NCBI GenBank assembly: GCA_004431415.1
Contig: QPMI01000255.1
Coordinates: forward strand, 1 to 64,000
Length of the DNA: 64,000 nucleotides
Origin: Cyanophora paradoxa
Lineage: Eukaryota; Glaucocystophyceae; Cyanophorales; Cyanophoraceae
Reading direction: 5' to 3'
Shown: one piece after another, positions 54,568 through 60,800 of the stretch
Position numbering within the stretch: the first letter of the stretch is position 1
How the letters are laid out: each line of letters begins with the position of its first letter
Program-made: the position numbers and the translations under genes
The notes under the pieces: generated by a model
Databases searched by the model: none
Told to the model about the DNA's origin: nothing
The model's input: the letters and a program-made list of their open reading frames with translations, nothing else

Positions 54568-56448
54568 ACACACACCCTTCCTCCCCTCCTCCCGCCCGCC
54601 CCGCCCCGCCCCGCCCTTGCGTTGACTTTTAACGTCTGTACAGCTTCGTCTCTATGGTTCAAAAGACGGCCCTCGCCGTCTGCATGGCCGTTTTCAGCGA
54701 TCGGTGCGCCGGGCTCGATCGGCTGCGTTTGGGCAGGCCGACGTTGACGGCGCGCGCAGACCCCTGATTCAGGCCCTAATGGGCGCTTTCATTATCTTCA
54801 TAGGCAAGTGCTAGCGGAGCGCCCGCCGGCCTTATACGCAGCGCGCGCTGAGCGGCGGCTTCCGCGCACTGCGGCATGCGCAGGCATCGTGCTCCACATT
54901 CAGTTGAAGCCGCGCTCAAGCCGGCGGATGTCCGCGATCGAGGTGGCGTGCCAGATCGGCGTCCTCACCACCATCTGGCTGTGCGTCGACCTCCGCCCAC
55001 CCGTTTCGTCGTGACGCAAGCGGGCACCGCAGGGGTATCTTCCTCTTCCCGGACGCGGAGCTGAACGAGGACCAGAAGAGCCTGATCGCCGCCGTCGGGC
55101 TCATCTTCAACGTCTCCCTCGTCGCCATCCTGTGTCTCCTCTACCTCTTCGGCGAGGAGCGGGTCCGCCCGCTCCGCTTCCCCGCCCCATGGGGCGAAGG
55201 GTCGCCTGATCTTGAAGAGCTCCGTCTGGGCCGCAGGTGTTCGACAAGATGCGGACAGTCATGCCCTGGATGCGGAATATCCGCGCCCGCACCGTCATGG
55301 TGCGCCGCGCCCCGAAGGACGCCGACGCCGACGCGGATGGTGCGGCGGAGGGCTCGGAGGTCCCGCGGGGGCCCTCGCCGCGGCCGGGCAGCCTCGTGCA
55401 CGTGACGAGCCTGGACGGGGCGGAGCCCGAGCTCGAGCCGCCGCTCTCGGAGCCCGTGTACCGCGAGCTCGCGCCCGGCCCCGGCGACGACGTCGACCGT
55501 GAGAGCGCGAGCGCGGCGGGAGCCGGCCAGCGGGCACGCAGTCGCGGGAGGGACTACGGCGTCGATTCCGACGAGGAGCGCAAAGAGCGTGGCCTGGTCC
55601 TCGCGAAGGGGCCGATGGCGAGCCCGAGCCTGACGGGGACGGCGGGGCCGAGCCCGCTCCTCGCGGGCCTCCGGGGGCCCCCGCTGGAGGGCGGCGAGCG
55701 GGCAGCGGAGGAGCGGGCGCCCTCGGCCAGCGCCCGGCCCCCGAGCGTCACCGCGCCCGACCTCTTCCAGCTGGACGCCCGCCCGCGCCCGGACGGCGAG
55801 CTCGATCGCGAGCCCGGGGCCTCTGACGCCGCCCCCGAACCCGGCCATGAAAGCGGCAGCCCGTCCCTTGTCCGCGACGTCAGCCCCGAGCCGCCGCTTG
55901 TCAGCGTGGTCGACCCCGGGCAGCTGCGCAGGCAACGACGATCGGCGAGCGCGCCCATGATAATGGTCGAGCCAATGCTGCCGAACCAGCCGATCTCAAC
56001 CCGGCTCGACTTCGAGATGCTCCGCGTGGACGGGATGCTCCGCGTGGCGGGGGGCAACCCCGTCACCAGCGTCCATGCCGAATTCGACGGCGACCCGTCA
56101 TCGCTAGATCCGTTGATGCGGGTGGTGTCGCCGTCGCTGTCGGGGCGCAGGATCATCCTCCCGCCCCTGCAGACGGCGTCAGCGATCGCCCCTGTCGACG
56201 ATCCTTTCGGAGGGCGCTTCACGAGCAGCCCTCGGCCCCTCGGCTCAGACTTGGACGTGCTTCTCAGGCCGAGCTCGCGTGCGGCCGCTGGCGCCACCCA
56301 GCGCTCGCGGCCGCCGTCGACGTCGGCGTCGCCTGCCCCCGACCACGACGCCTCCGCCCCTGGCGTCGGCCGCGGTGGGGACGTCGACGGGGCGGCGCAG
56401 CGCGAGGATGGCGATCCTACCGTCAATTGCAAAATCGATGTTGTGTAA
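14371..56448 (+). CDS. Giant multi-domain cell-surface protein (28 CUB, PPC, WD40, TIG, beta-helix, multi-TM)
   Basis: One plus-strand gene of about 42 kb with well over 100 exons is the simplest reading. Order of modules: signal-like segment and Ser-Pro linker, 28 three-exon CUB repeats, Ser-Pro linker, two PPC-like domains, WD40, about nine divergent CUB units, an unassigned segment, IPT/TIG domains, SEA-like and Cys-rich domains, PMP-type beta-helix, Cys-rich stalk, multi-pass membrane module, and a charged tail ending with TAA at 56446-56448. Frame is conserved across the junctions I could splice by hand: C28 (ends 32510) to Ser-Pro exon (32582), PPC1 (33095 to 33178), PPC2 to WD40 (34129 to 34210), divergent CUB1 (35513 to 35572), and the membrane exons. 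Introns are mostly 60-200 bases, GT-AG, often with a GTGCG donor. The N-terminus is uncertain: 14371 is an in-frame ATG, but an upstream exon is possible. The protein is probably secreted and membrane anchored, with a role in adhesion or extracellular recognition (inference). The main alternative is two or more adjacent genes. Confidence 0.6.
14640..16528 (+). CDS. CUB block 1 (repeats 1-3), segment of the giant gene
   Basis: Each repeat is encoded by exon A (…[12 protein letters not shown]…SW), exon B (LITAPEG…F.SFDTE…DYVR) and exon C (GYDGNST…TFDS…GFNASYTAG), the successive strands of a CUB beta-sandwich. CUB1: A to 14759, B 14942-15020, C 15093-15255. CUB2: A 15350-15443, B 15576-15657, C 15759-15918. 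CUB3: A 15984-16095, B 16192-16282, C 16360-16528. B2 is a YWILLQF variant, B3 is an EGHVVRIQF variant, and C3 closes with FLASYSAG in place of FNASYTAG, as in the last repeat of every block. The Trp of the usual Cys-x-Trp motif is kept but the Cys is Ser or Thr. Confidence 0.85.
16583..22760 (+). CDS. CUB block 2 (repeats 4-13), segment of the giant gene
   Basis: The block opens with a Ser-Pro linker in A4 ([12 protein letters not shown]). CUB4: A 16583-16739, B 16826-16904, C 17013-17184. CUB5: A 17259-17355, B 17435-17513, C 17598-17763. CUB6: A 17833-17938, B 18034-18130, C 18214-18385. CUB7: A 18453-18558, B 18685-18766, C 18829-18991. CUB8: A 19077-19188, B 19316-19397, C 19468-19627. 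CUB9: A 19706-19814, B 19953-20049, C 20136-20313. CUB10: A 20386-20494, B 20648-20729, C 20791-20950. CUB11: A 21036-21147, B 21217-21298, C 21394-21553. CUB12: A 21629-21734, B 21811-21892, C 21969-22128. CUB13: A 22199-22310, B 22400-22490, C 22571-22760. The last two have the NHWILLQF and EGHVVRIQF types of exon B, and C13 ends FLAAYSAG. B7 has APFGQ where most have APEGQ. Confidence 0.85.
22817..26124 (+). CDS. CUB block 3 (repeats 14-18), segment of the giant gene
   Basis: A14 opens with a Ser-Pro linker ([20 protein letters not shown]). CUB14: A 22817-22985, B 23147-23228, C 23298-23457. CUB15: A 23529-23631, B 23793-23874, C 23944-24103. CUB16: A 24175-24277, B 24385-24466, C 24571-24730. 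CUB17: A 24803-24908, B 25043-25124, C 25251-25428. CUB18: A 25512-25635, B 25783-25870, C 25953-26124. CUB14 and CUB15, with their introns, are nearly identical. C17 begins [12 protein letters not shown], a small internal duplication of the YDG loop. B17 is the NHWVLLQF type, B18 the EGHVVSIQF type, and C18 ends FLAAYSAG. Confidence 0.85.
22986..24277 (+). repeat. Near-identical 646 bp tandem duplication of one CUB repeat
   Basis: The segment from the A14 donor through C14 to exon A15 is repeated at an offset of exactly 646 bases through C15 and A16. Both exons and introns match with only a few substitutions seen by eye: GACTGACTGG against GACTGATTGG in the first intron, and CCGAGTCTGATTTTG against CAGAGTCTGATCTTG in exon B. 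It is the youngest event visible in the array. Confidence 0.9.
26228..29819 (+). CDS. CUB block 4 (repeats 19-24), segment of the giant gene
   Basis: A19 carries one of the longest Ser-Pro linkers (about 26228-26350). CUB19: A 26228-26432, B 26495-26573, C 26681-26852. CUB20: A 26915-27017, B 27102-27180, C 27342-27501. CUB21: A 27577-27682, B 27772-27853, C 27916-28078. CUB22: A 28167-28278, B 28342-28423, C 28496-28655. CUB23: A 28730-28835, B 28917-28998, C 29057-29213. CUB24: A 29280-29394, B 29478-29568, C 29651-29819. B23 is the GHWILLQF type and B24 the EGHVVRIQF type; C24 ends FLAAYSAG. Repeats 21-24 resemble repeats 10-13 in order and type. The B22 donor is GTAAGG. Confidence 0.85.
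29920..32510 (+). CDS. CUB block 5 (repeats 25-28), segment of the giant gene
   Basis: A25 opens with a Ser-Pro linker (about 29928-30010). CUB25: A 29920-30094, B 30183-30261, C 30506-30680. CUB26: A 30742-30847, B 30921-30999, C 31065-31224. CUB27: A 31277-31370, B 31526-31607, C 31706-31874. CUB28: A 31947-32058, B 32183-32270, C 32339-32510. The intron after B25 contains a long G-rich tract. C25 ends in TCCC before GTAGG, where most exon C ends in CCG. B27 starts [10 protein letters not shown]28 is the EGHVVRLQF type; C28 ends FLAAYSAG and splices in frame into the Ser-Pro exon at 32582. Confidence 0.85.
30294..30438 (+). repeat. Intronic G-rich tract
   Basis: Between exons B25 and C25 there are many runs of 3-15 consecutive G on the plus strand, interrupted by a more mixed stretch (about 30332-30412). 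It extends this intron to 244 bases. G-quadruplex formation is possible. The homopolymers may not be exact in the assembly. Confidence 0.75.
32582..33570 (+). CDS. Sixth Ser-Pro linker and first PPC-like domain, segment of the giant gene
   Basis: The exon begins [20 protein letters not shown] and continues as a ~110-residue Ser/Pro/Thr linker. It then changes at about 32935 to a globular domain: EPCAVAQEL…[13 protein letters not shown] (exon end 33095), then [20 protein letters not shown] from 33178, then a segment with [14 protein letters not shown] and [11 protein letters not shown] (about 33369-33480). The pattern, an F.F.P..SG strand followed by V.ISTC....FDT.L and then YFI.V.G, matches the bacterial pre-peptidase C-terminal (PPC) fold. 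Such domains are secreted beta-sandwiches that often mediate secretion or binding. Exon edges between 33260 and 33529 are not resolved. Confidence 0.65.
33529..34245 (+). CDS. Second PPC-like domain, segment of the giant gene
   Basis: The exon from 33529 gives [18 protein letters not shown] (the last strand of PPC1) and a short Pro/Thr linker. PPC2 follows: [11 protein letters not shown]…[13 protein letters not shown], then [20 protein letters not shown] from the exon starting 33849, then YYIMVK to 34129. The closing strand [11 protein letters not shown] lies on the next exon, which starts at 34210 and runs on into the WD40 segment. The order and spacing repeat PPC1, so the pair arose by duplication. 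Confidence 0.65.
34210..35230 (+). CDS. WD40 repeat (beta-propeller-like) segment of the giant gene
   Basis: A single long exon (34210-35513) encodes about seven degenerate WD40 repeats: [20 protein letters not shown]…[24 protein letters not shown]…[44 protein letters not shown]…[20 protein letters not shown]…[24 protein letters not shown] and a last [17 protein letters not shown]…LQLFD. It lies between the PPC2 closing strand and a divergent CUB unit on the same exon, which argues that it belongs to the giant gene. WD40 propellers are normally intracellular scaffolds, so one inside a predicted ectodomain is unusual. Confidence 0.8.
35270..40990 (+). CDS. About nine divergent CUB-like units, segment of the giant gene
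   Basis: The same A/B/C logic recurs with weak sequence identity: exon ends in …SW, exon B is a P-x-G-x-x-V-x-V-x-F strand, and exon C begins [VI]-[FY]-[ED]-[GD]. Markers: [16 protein letters not shown] (about 35432) then VFEGTDRSG (35572); [13 protein letters not shown] then VFDGERAQ (about 36080-36240); [18 protein letters not shown] (about 37237); VLDERGLLL (about 37526); IFEGSERVQ (about 38056); [12 protein letters not shown] (about 39065); [10 protein letters not shown] (39585); [10 protein letters not shown] (about 40180); [10 protein letters not shown] (about 40780). At least three exon-A ends carry SW or TW. Exon borders are mostly unresolved and the count of nine is approximate. They look like older relatives of the upstream array. 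Confidence 0.6.
40991..42130 (+). CDS. Unassigned ectodomain segment of the giant gene
   Basis: Coding signal continues with long strand-rich text. [20 protein letters not shown] lies near 41290. A ~190-residue exon (about 41343-41933) contains [20 protein letters not shown] and [14 protein letters not shown]. Then a short exon follows with [16 protein letters not shown] (about 42020-42065). I recognise no family. It may be further degenerate CUB or Ig-like material leading into the TIG array. Confidence 0.4.
42130..47035 (+). CDS. IPT/TIG (Ig-like) domain array, segment of the giant gene
   Basis: Repeated IPT/TIG signatures of the form I..V.P..G...GG..VT..G..F are clear: [19 protein letters not shown] (about 42190), [16 protein letters not shown] and then VTIKGRFF (42585-42730), [20 protein letters not shown] (about 43010), [13 protein letters not shown] (about 43308), a weaker unit near 43620, [20 protein letters not shown] (about 44808), [20 protein letters not shown] (about 45550), [20 protein letters not shown] (about 45875), VHDIQPKSV (about 46176), and DRVSPSEG joined across an intron to [15 protein letters not shown] (46650-46805). 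Roughly 10-14 domains in total. TIG domains occur in plexins, secreted adhesins and algal or protist surface proteins. Small introns break several domains (for example near 42550-42700 and 46500-46530). Confidence 0.75.
47036..47690 (+). CDS. SEA-like domain and Cys-rich knot, segment of the giant gene
   Basis: After the last TIG, about 47085-47320 encodes [20 protein letters not shown]…[20 protein letters not shown]…[10 protein letters not shown]. This is an alpha/beta pattern like a SEA or ferredoxin-fold domain: a first strand, a long helix, V.V..L strands, and a second helix. About 47400-47690 then gives [20 protein letters not shown] followed by DPDC, a compact Cys-rich motif. Identification of the first part is by pattern only. 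Confidence 0.45.
47691..51450 (+). CDS. Right-handed beta-helix (polymorphic-membrane-protein type), segment of the giant gene
   Basis: The segment starts with [18 protein letters not shown] (about 47893), the typical N-cap of pectin-lyase-like beta-helices. Long exons follow with repeated GGA[IV] and F..N/F..C motifs: [147 protein letters not shown] and FxxN are the signatures of chlamydial polymorphic membrane protein repeats and their eukaryotic relatives. The helix is an elongated extracellular stalk or adhesion surface. Introns interrupt it at about 48535-48560, 48970-49045, 50335-50400 and 51015-51095. Confidence 0.8.
51451..52554 (+). CDS. Juxtamembrane Ig-like and Cys-rich stalk, segment of the giant gene
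   Basis: A strand-rich part (about 51490-51560 and 51765-51900; [20 protein letters not shown]) ends in [17 protein letters not shown]. After an intron, [20 protein letters not shown] and [13 protein letters not shown] follow (about 52035-52131). After another intron (acceptor before 52200), [20 protein letters not shown] continues to [20 protein letters not shown] and FACSKCQ. The series C.PGE…C..C…F..NP….C..C…C.GG…GY.GP.C..C is the conserved stalk that precedes the multi-TM region in many protist PMP-like surface proteins. The paired Cys are probably disulphide bonded. Confidence 0.7.
52555..55236 (+). CDS. C-terminal multi-pass membrane module, segment of the giant gene
   Basis: Hydrophobic segments on successive exons: [17 protein letters not shown] (about 52560); after a large intron, [20 protein letters not shown] and [20 protein letters not shown] (about 52940-53110); [10 protein letters not shown] (about 53228); FYLLLP then [16 protein letters not shown] (53480-53525); [15 protein letters not shown] (53701-53746); [11 protein letters not shown] (about 53842) joined to [20 protein letters not shown] (from about 53944); [26 protein letters not shown] (about 54126); [10 protein letters not shown] (54317-54345 or 54484-54512) joined to [17 protein letters not shown] (about 54645); [15 protein letters not shown] (to about 54806); [14 protein letters not shown] (about 54940); [20 protein letters not shown] (about 55078). 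About 8-9 passes. The exons splice in frame by hand. The intron after FIIFIG has a GC donor (GGCAAGT near 54805). Function is unknown; the arrangement is seen in giant algal surface proteins. Confidence 0.7.
54209..54575 (+). repeat. 167 bp tandem duplication containing an exon, with poly-C tracts and (CA)n
   Basis: The sequence from 54209 recurs at 54376, offset 167. The repeated unit includes the end of one coding exon ([10 protein letters not shown]), its intron, and the whole 29-base exon [10 protein letters not shown] (54317-54345 and 54484-54512). Each copy ends in a homopolymer C run (54353-54375, and from 54520 to about 54553); the second run is followed by (CA)n to about 54575. Using both 29-base exons would break the frame, so only one can be spliced in. 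Confidence 0.85.
55237..56448 (+). CDS. C-terminal cytoplasmic tail, last exon of the giant gene
   Basis: The exon begins after CAG at about 55236 with [20 protein letters not shown] and runs ~400 codons to TAA at 56446-56448. It is rich in Pro, Ser, Arg, Glu and Asp, with no membrane segment or recognised domain, and is probably disordered. It follows the last hydrophobic segment, so by the usual topology it would face the cytoplasm (inference). Acidic-proline stretches such as [13 protein letters not shown] and [17 protein letters not shown] could be phosphorylation or adaptor sites. Confidence 0.65.
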   Translation: MFDKMRTVMPWMRNIRARTVMVRRAPKDADADADGAAEGSEVPRGPSPRPGSLVHVTSLDGAEPELEPPLSEPVYRELAPGPGDDVDRESASAAGAGQRARSRGRDYGVDSDEERKERGLVLAKGPMASPSLTGTAGPSPLLAGLRGPPLEGGERAAEERAPSASARPPSVTAPDLFQLDARPRPDGELDREPGASDAAPEPGHESGSPSLVRDVSPEPPLVSVVDPGQLRRQRRSASAPMIMVEPMLPNQPISTRLDFEMLRVDGMLRVAGGNPVTSVHAEFDGDPSSLDPLMRVVSPSLSGRRIILPPLQTASAIAPVDDPFGGRFTSSPRPLGSDLDVLLRPSSRAAAGATQRSRPPSTSASPAPDHDASAPGVGRGGDVDGAAQREDGDPTVNCKIDVV

Positions 56449-57881
56449 CGCGTGTAAATTTAGCGTCGCGGCGAAGCATTCGGACCACCGTGGCATCCGA
56501 TTTTGCATAGGGCTTTCTAGGTTGCTAGGCTTTTCGCACGTTCATGTCACAGTGTACACGTAGGAATTTCGAAAAAAACTACTGTAGAATTTCGAGCTCG
56601 TAGCACCTTTTTGGGTTCCTGCTGCAAAATATATACTATGCGCATGCCATGATATCGATGATCGTTAGAACGTTGGAGCACGTGCGTATGCATCATGGCA
56701 TGGCCTCGCAGCTTCTCTTTTAACGAATTTAGATCGATCTTCTGATGAAAGATAGTAATGCGTAAATGATTTGTAGTTTCGATTCCGCCAAGTGTAAGTC
56801 GCTTTTACAGTATACGTATGCGTTCTTGTGCATGTCTAGGGAATCGTAGGCAAAGAAATGTGTAACGTAGTGTGTTGCCATGTGTAGTAGGCAAAAGTAG
56901 GCAAAGCGTTATATGTTGCTATGTATACACATGCGCAGTGCAAATTAAGTGTTCGAAATTATTGAAGCGCCAATTGCAGCGCTAGTCGACGTCTTGATTA
57001 AAGCCATATTGCATGATAAATTGAAGACATGATTCAAGCTGAGTGCCGAATCTGAAAGGGAGCAGCCAAACCAATTGCAATTCCAAAACTGAAGCTTTTG
57101 AGGGGAATGAGAATTCAAATGCCCCCTGCAGTGGGAAAGAAGTACGCGAAAGAGGATATCCAGTGCAAGAAGCCCAATATTTATGGGAATAACCAATGCA
57201 AAGGAATCGAAAGACTAATGTGAACAATAAAGAAGGACCGGAAATCAATTCGAAAGGAGGCTAAAAAATTCGAATTTGAAACACCAGGGCGCCTCATCAC
57301 CCTCAGCCTCACCCTCACCCTCAGGGCGCCTCATTCATGATCACGATTGGAATATTTGGGTCTCATGACGTCGGCGTCGACTGTTTCGAATTCACTCGCG
57401 TGCAATCACTCTCAGAGTCTAGATCTGATCACGTTGAGCTCGAGCCGGAGCCTGGACTGCGTGCGTTCTGGATAGGGCGCCGTGTCTGTCGTCTCGTCGC
57501 CGCGGCCGTACGCGCGATGGCCAGAGGGTTGGCATTGAGGAGGGCCGGGCCGGGTTCACGGTAGGTCTGACACCCCTTGTTTATAGCCGATCGCGAGTAT
57601 ACGTAGCTGCGCGGTACTTCTAGATCTGCCCTAGCGCTAGCGGCCATCATGGCACAGGCGTCGCTCCTGCCGGGCTGCGGAGCCGACGACGCTCTAGATC
57701 TGGCCCCAGCAAATTCGAATGGCGAACTTGCAATATTAATGCGCCTATTTGACAGAACGCACTAACTGAATGCAAACTAACTGAATACAAACTCGCATTC
57801 AATGCAGTGCGCAGCTGCGGCCTGCGCTACGCGACGGGGCGCTGGCTGGTGCTCGGGCGAGAGCTCGGGGGGCCTACTAAA
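56449..57881. other. Convergent 3' intergenic spacer
   Basis: Lower-GC sequence between the stop codons of the plus-strand giant gene and the minus-strand filamin gene. No supported gene. AATAAA at 57226-57231 (plus strand) is a possible polyadenylation signal but lies ~780 bases after the stop. A CCCTCA-rich patch flanked by GGGCGCCTCAT occurs at about 57287-57335. Confidence 0.6.
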
Positions 57882-60800
57882 CTAGTATGCCATGAAGTCG
57901 AGGGCCTCCTCGTTGGGGTCCTCGAGGGGCGAGTAGGAGACGACGGAGGCGGCGAGCTCGAGCGCGCGCCGCCGCGCCGCCGAGCCGGCCCGCACCGACG
58001 GCCGCCGCCCCGTTCCCGAGGGCGGCCGCCCCGCGTCCGGCGGCCCCGCGACGGTGAAGCTCTCGGGCCAGTGGGAGAGGGGGCGGCCCTCCTGCGTGAC
58101 CCGGATCTGGTAGTCGCCGGGGGCGCTGGGGCGGAAGAGGCAGACGAGCGTGCCGTCCCCGGGGCGGAGCCACGAGACGGGGAGGCGGGAGCCGTCGGCC
58201 AGCGAGTCGACGGCGACCTCGAAGGGGCCCCCGCCCCCGCCCCCGCCCTCGGCGGCGCCCTCGCCGGCGGCGTCGAACTCGGCGTGGGAGGAGAGGAAGG
58301 CGAGGCGGCACTCGGTCCCCGGCGCCATCGCAGGCCGCACCGTCGTCTCGCACAGCACCCGCGTCCCCTCCCCCGCTCCCCCCGCTCCCGCCGCGCCGCC
58401 GCCCCCGCGCTGCTCGCCCGCCGGCCCCGCCGGCACGCCACCTCCGCCGCGCCGGCGAGCGAGGAGAAGAGCGGCCCCGGGGCCCCTCGACCGCAGCCTG
58501 CGGGGCCTCGCCGGCGGCGCAACCCGCGGCGCCGAGCGGCTCGAGCTCGGGCGGCGCGCCCCGAGCAGCAGCGGCTCCGGGGCGCCCGGCGGGGGCGGGC
58601 GGCGAGGGGGCGGGGCGGCGTGCGGGGCCGGCTCGGGGTCCGTGGCGGTGTACTCGAGGGACAGGCGGGGAGGGCGCCCCCTGGAGGGCCACGGCGAGGG
58701 CGTAGCGCCCCGGCGCCGCCGGCGTGAAGCGCACGAGGGCCTCCCCGGGGCACCGCCGGGGAGGACGGCGGCGGGGAGCGTGGGCCGCCGGGGGCCGTGG
58801 CGGAGGCGGCGAGGAGCGCCGCCGCCTCCTCCGCCGGCGGCGCGTTGCCGAAGGCGTCGGCGAGGCGCACGCGCGCCTCCACGGGCCGCCCCGCCGGGCC
58901 CGCCGCCGGCCCCGCCAGCTGCACCTTCGCCTGCTCCGCGCTCACCTCCGCTGCCGCCGCCTCAGCGCGCAGGGCGCCGGCCGGGGCGCGGGGCAGGGCG
59001 GCGGACCCGGGACGACGGTGAGGGAGAGGGGCACGGGGCAGGGCTCGCGGCCGGCGACGCGGAGGAGAAGGCGTAGGGCCCGCCGGCCCGCCGCGGAGTG
59101 AAGCTCGCCGCGTACGACCCTGCGCCCCCGCCCCGCCCCGTCGCTCCCCGCCCCGGGGACGGGAGGGCGGGGCGGGGCGGACCGTGGCCGCGGTCGCGGA
59201 TGGCGACGGGGAGGGTGTCGCCGGCGGGCCCCACGCAGCGGAGGGCGAAGAGGGCGGCGTCGCCGCCGGCGCGGCGCAGGTTCCCGTGCGCGTCCACCGC
59301 CGTGAAGAGCAGCGCGCACTCCGTCCCCGCCACCAGCTGCCCGCTCCGCCCCGGCCCGTGGAAGCAGCGCCCCGGCTCCGGCGGCCCGGCTGCACTTCCA
59401 CGCCGGCCTCCAGCGGCGGCAGCGGCCCGGCGGGGCCCCCACGCCGGCGCGAGGGGCACGGGGCGGGCGGGCGGGCGGGGAGGCGGAGGGAGGCGGTGTA
59501 GGAGCCGGCGACGGTGGGGCGGAACTCGGCGAGGAGCGCCCCCGGCCGCGTTGGGTGCGGCCCGAGGGCCCCGGGCACCGTGATCACCGCCTCGGGGGCC
59601 CCGGGGCGCGCCGCCGCCGCGCGGAGCTCGGGAGCGAGGGTGCGCGCGTCCACCGACGCCCCCGCGTTGCCGAACTCGTCCCGCGGCACAAGCGCCACCC
59701 GGCACGCACTGCGTCCCCGCGTCAGCGCCGCCGAGCAGGAGGGGGGAGGGGGGGGGGGGGGAGGGGGCAGGGCTGCTCGCCCGCCGGCGGTGCAGTGGGG
59801 CGTCTCGAGCTCGAGGCGGGAGGTGAGGGGTGCGCGGGGCCCGGGGCGACCCGTAGGGGAAGGGCGATCCCGGGAGGGGCTGTCCGGCGAGGGCGAGGTG
59901 GACGCGGTAGCCGCCGGCGCGCCGCAGGCGGAGGGTCGCCACGAGGGCGCCCCGCCGGCCGGCGCGGGGGCGACCTCCGCCGGCAGCGTCTCCCCGCCGG
60001 CGGCATCGGCCTCGGCCCACGCCTCGAGCACCGGTCCGACGGGGGCGGCAGGGCCCCCGCCTGCGCCGCCAGCACGACGGTCGCCCGCCACGCCGCCCCG
60101 GCCCGCACCTCCGCCGGAGGCCGCCCCGCCAGCTCCCCGCCCGCCGGCCCGGCCCCGTCGCGCCCGCCTGGGCGCCGGCGTCGGCACAGCTTCGGGGTCC
60201 CTCGAGTAGCTCGACTCGTCGGCCTCCGTTCCGCTCCCGCCAGTCTCCGATGCCGCCGCCGCCTTGAGCGCCGCGGCGGCCTCCTCGCCAGGGTCCTCGG
60301 CGGGAGCGGGAGGGGGCGGCGGGCGAGGGCCTGGGCGGGGCCTGGACGGGGCCGGGAGGGCGCGCCAGCGGAGGGGCGTGCCGGGAGGGCGCCCCCGCGA
60401 CGGCGACGCGGAGCTCGTACTCGCCCGCGGCGGCGGCGGCGGCCCCGCGGTAGACGCCCTCCCCGGCCTCCTCCAGCCGGCCCAGCGCCACCTCGCCCCG
60501 CCGCCGGCGCCCACGGGCCGGCGGCGAGGGCGAAGCGGGCCGCGTCGGCGCCCTGGGGGCGGAGGAAGCCGTTGCAGTCGCGGGCGACGATGACGAAGGA
60601 GAAGGGGGCGCCGGCGGGGAGGGGCCCCGCGCGCTCCGCGGCGACGCTGCAGCGGGCCGCCTCCAGCGGGCCGCTCTCCTCCCCGCACTGCGTCCCCGGC
60701 GCCGCATCCGCCTCCTCTTGCGCCCCTTGCGCCTCCTCCTCCTCGACCCCCCCCCTCTCCAGCAGCTCCTCCACAGCCTCCTCCTCTCTCTCCGCCCTCC

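Noticed and set aside
54353-54575. Poly-C and (CA)n tracts as coding (Pro/Thr-rich) sequence
   Set aside because: They fall inside introns of the membrane module. Reading through them breaks the frame that joins HFYFA to [11 protein letters not shown].
57226-57231. AATAAA as the polyadenylation signal of the giant gene
   Set aside because: It is ~780 bases after the stop codon with no supporting downstream element, and such hexamers arise by chance in AT-rich spacer; mentioned only as a possibility.
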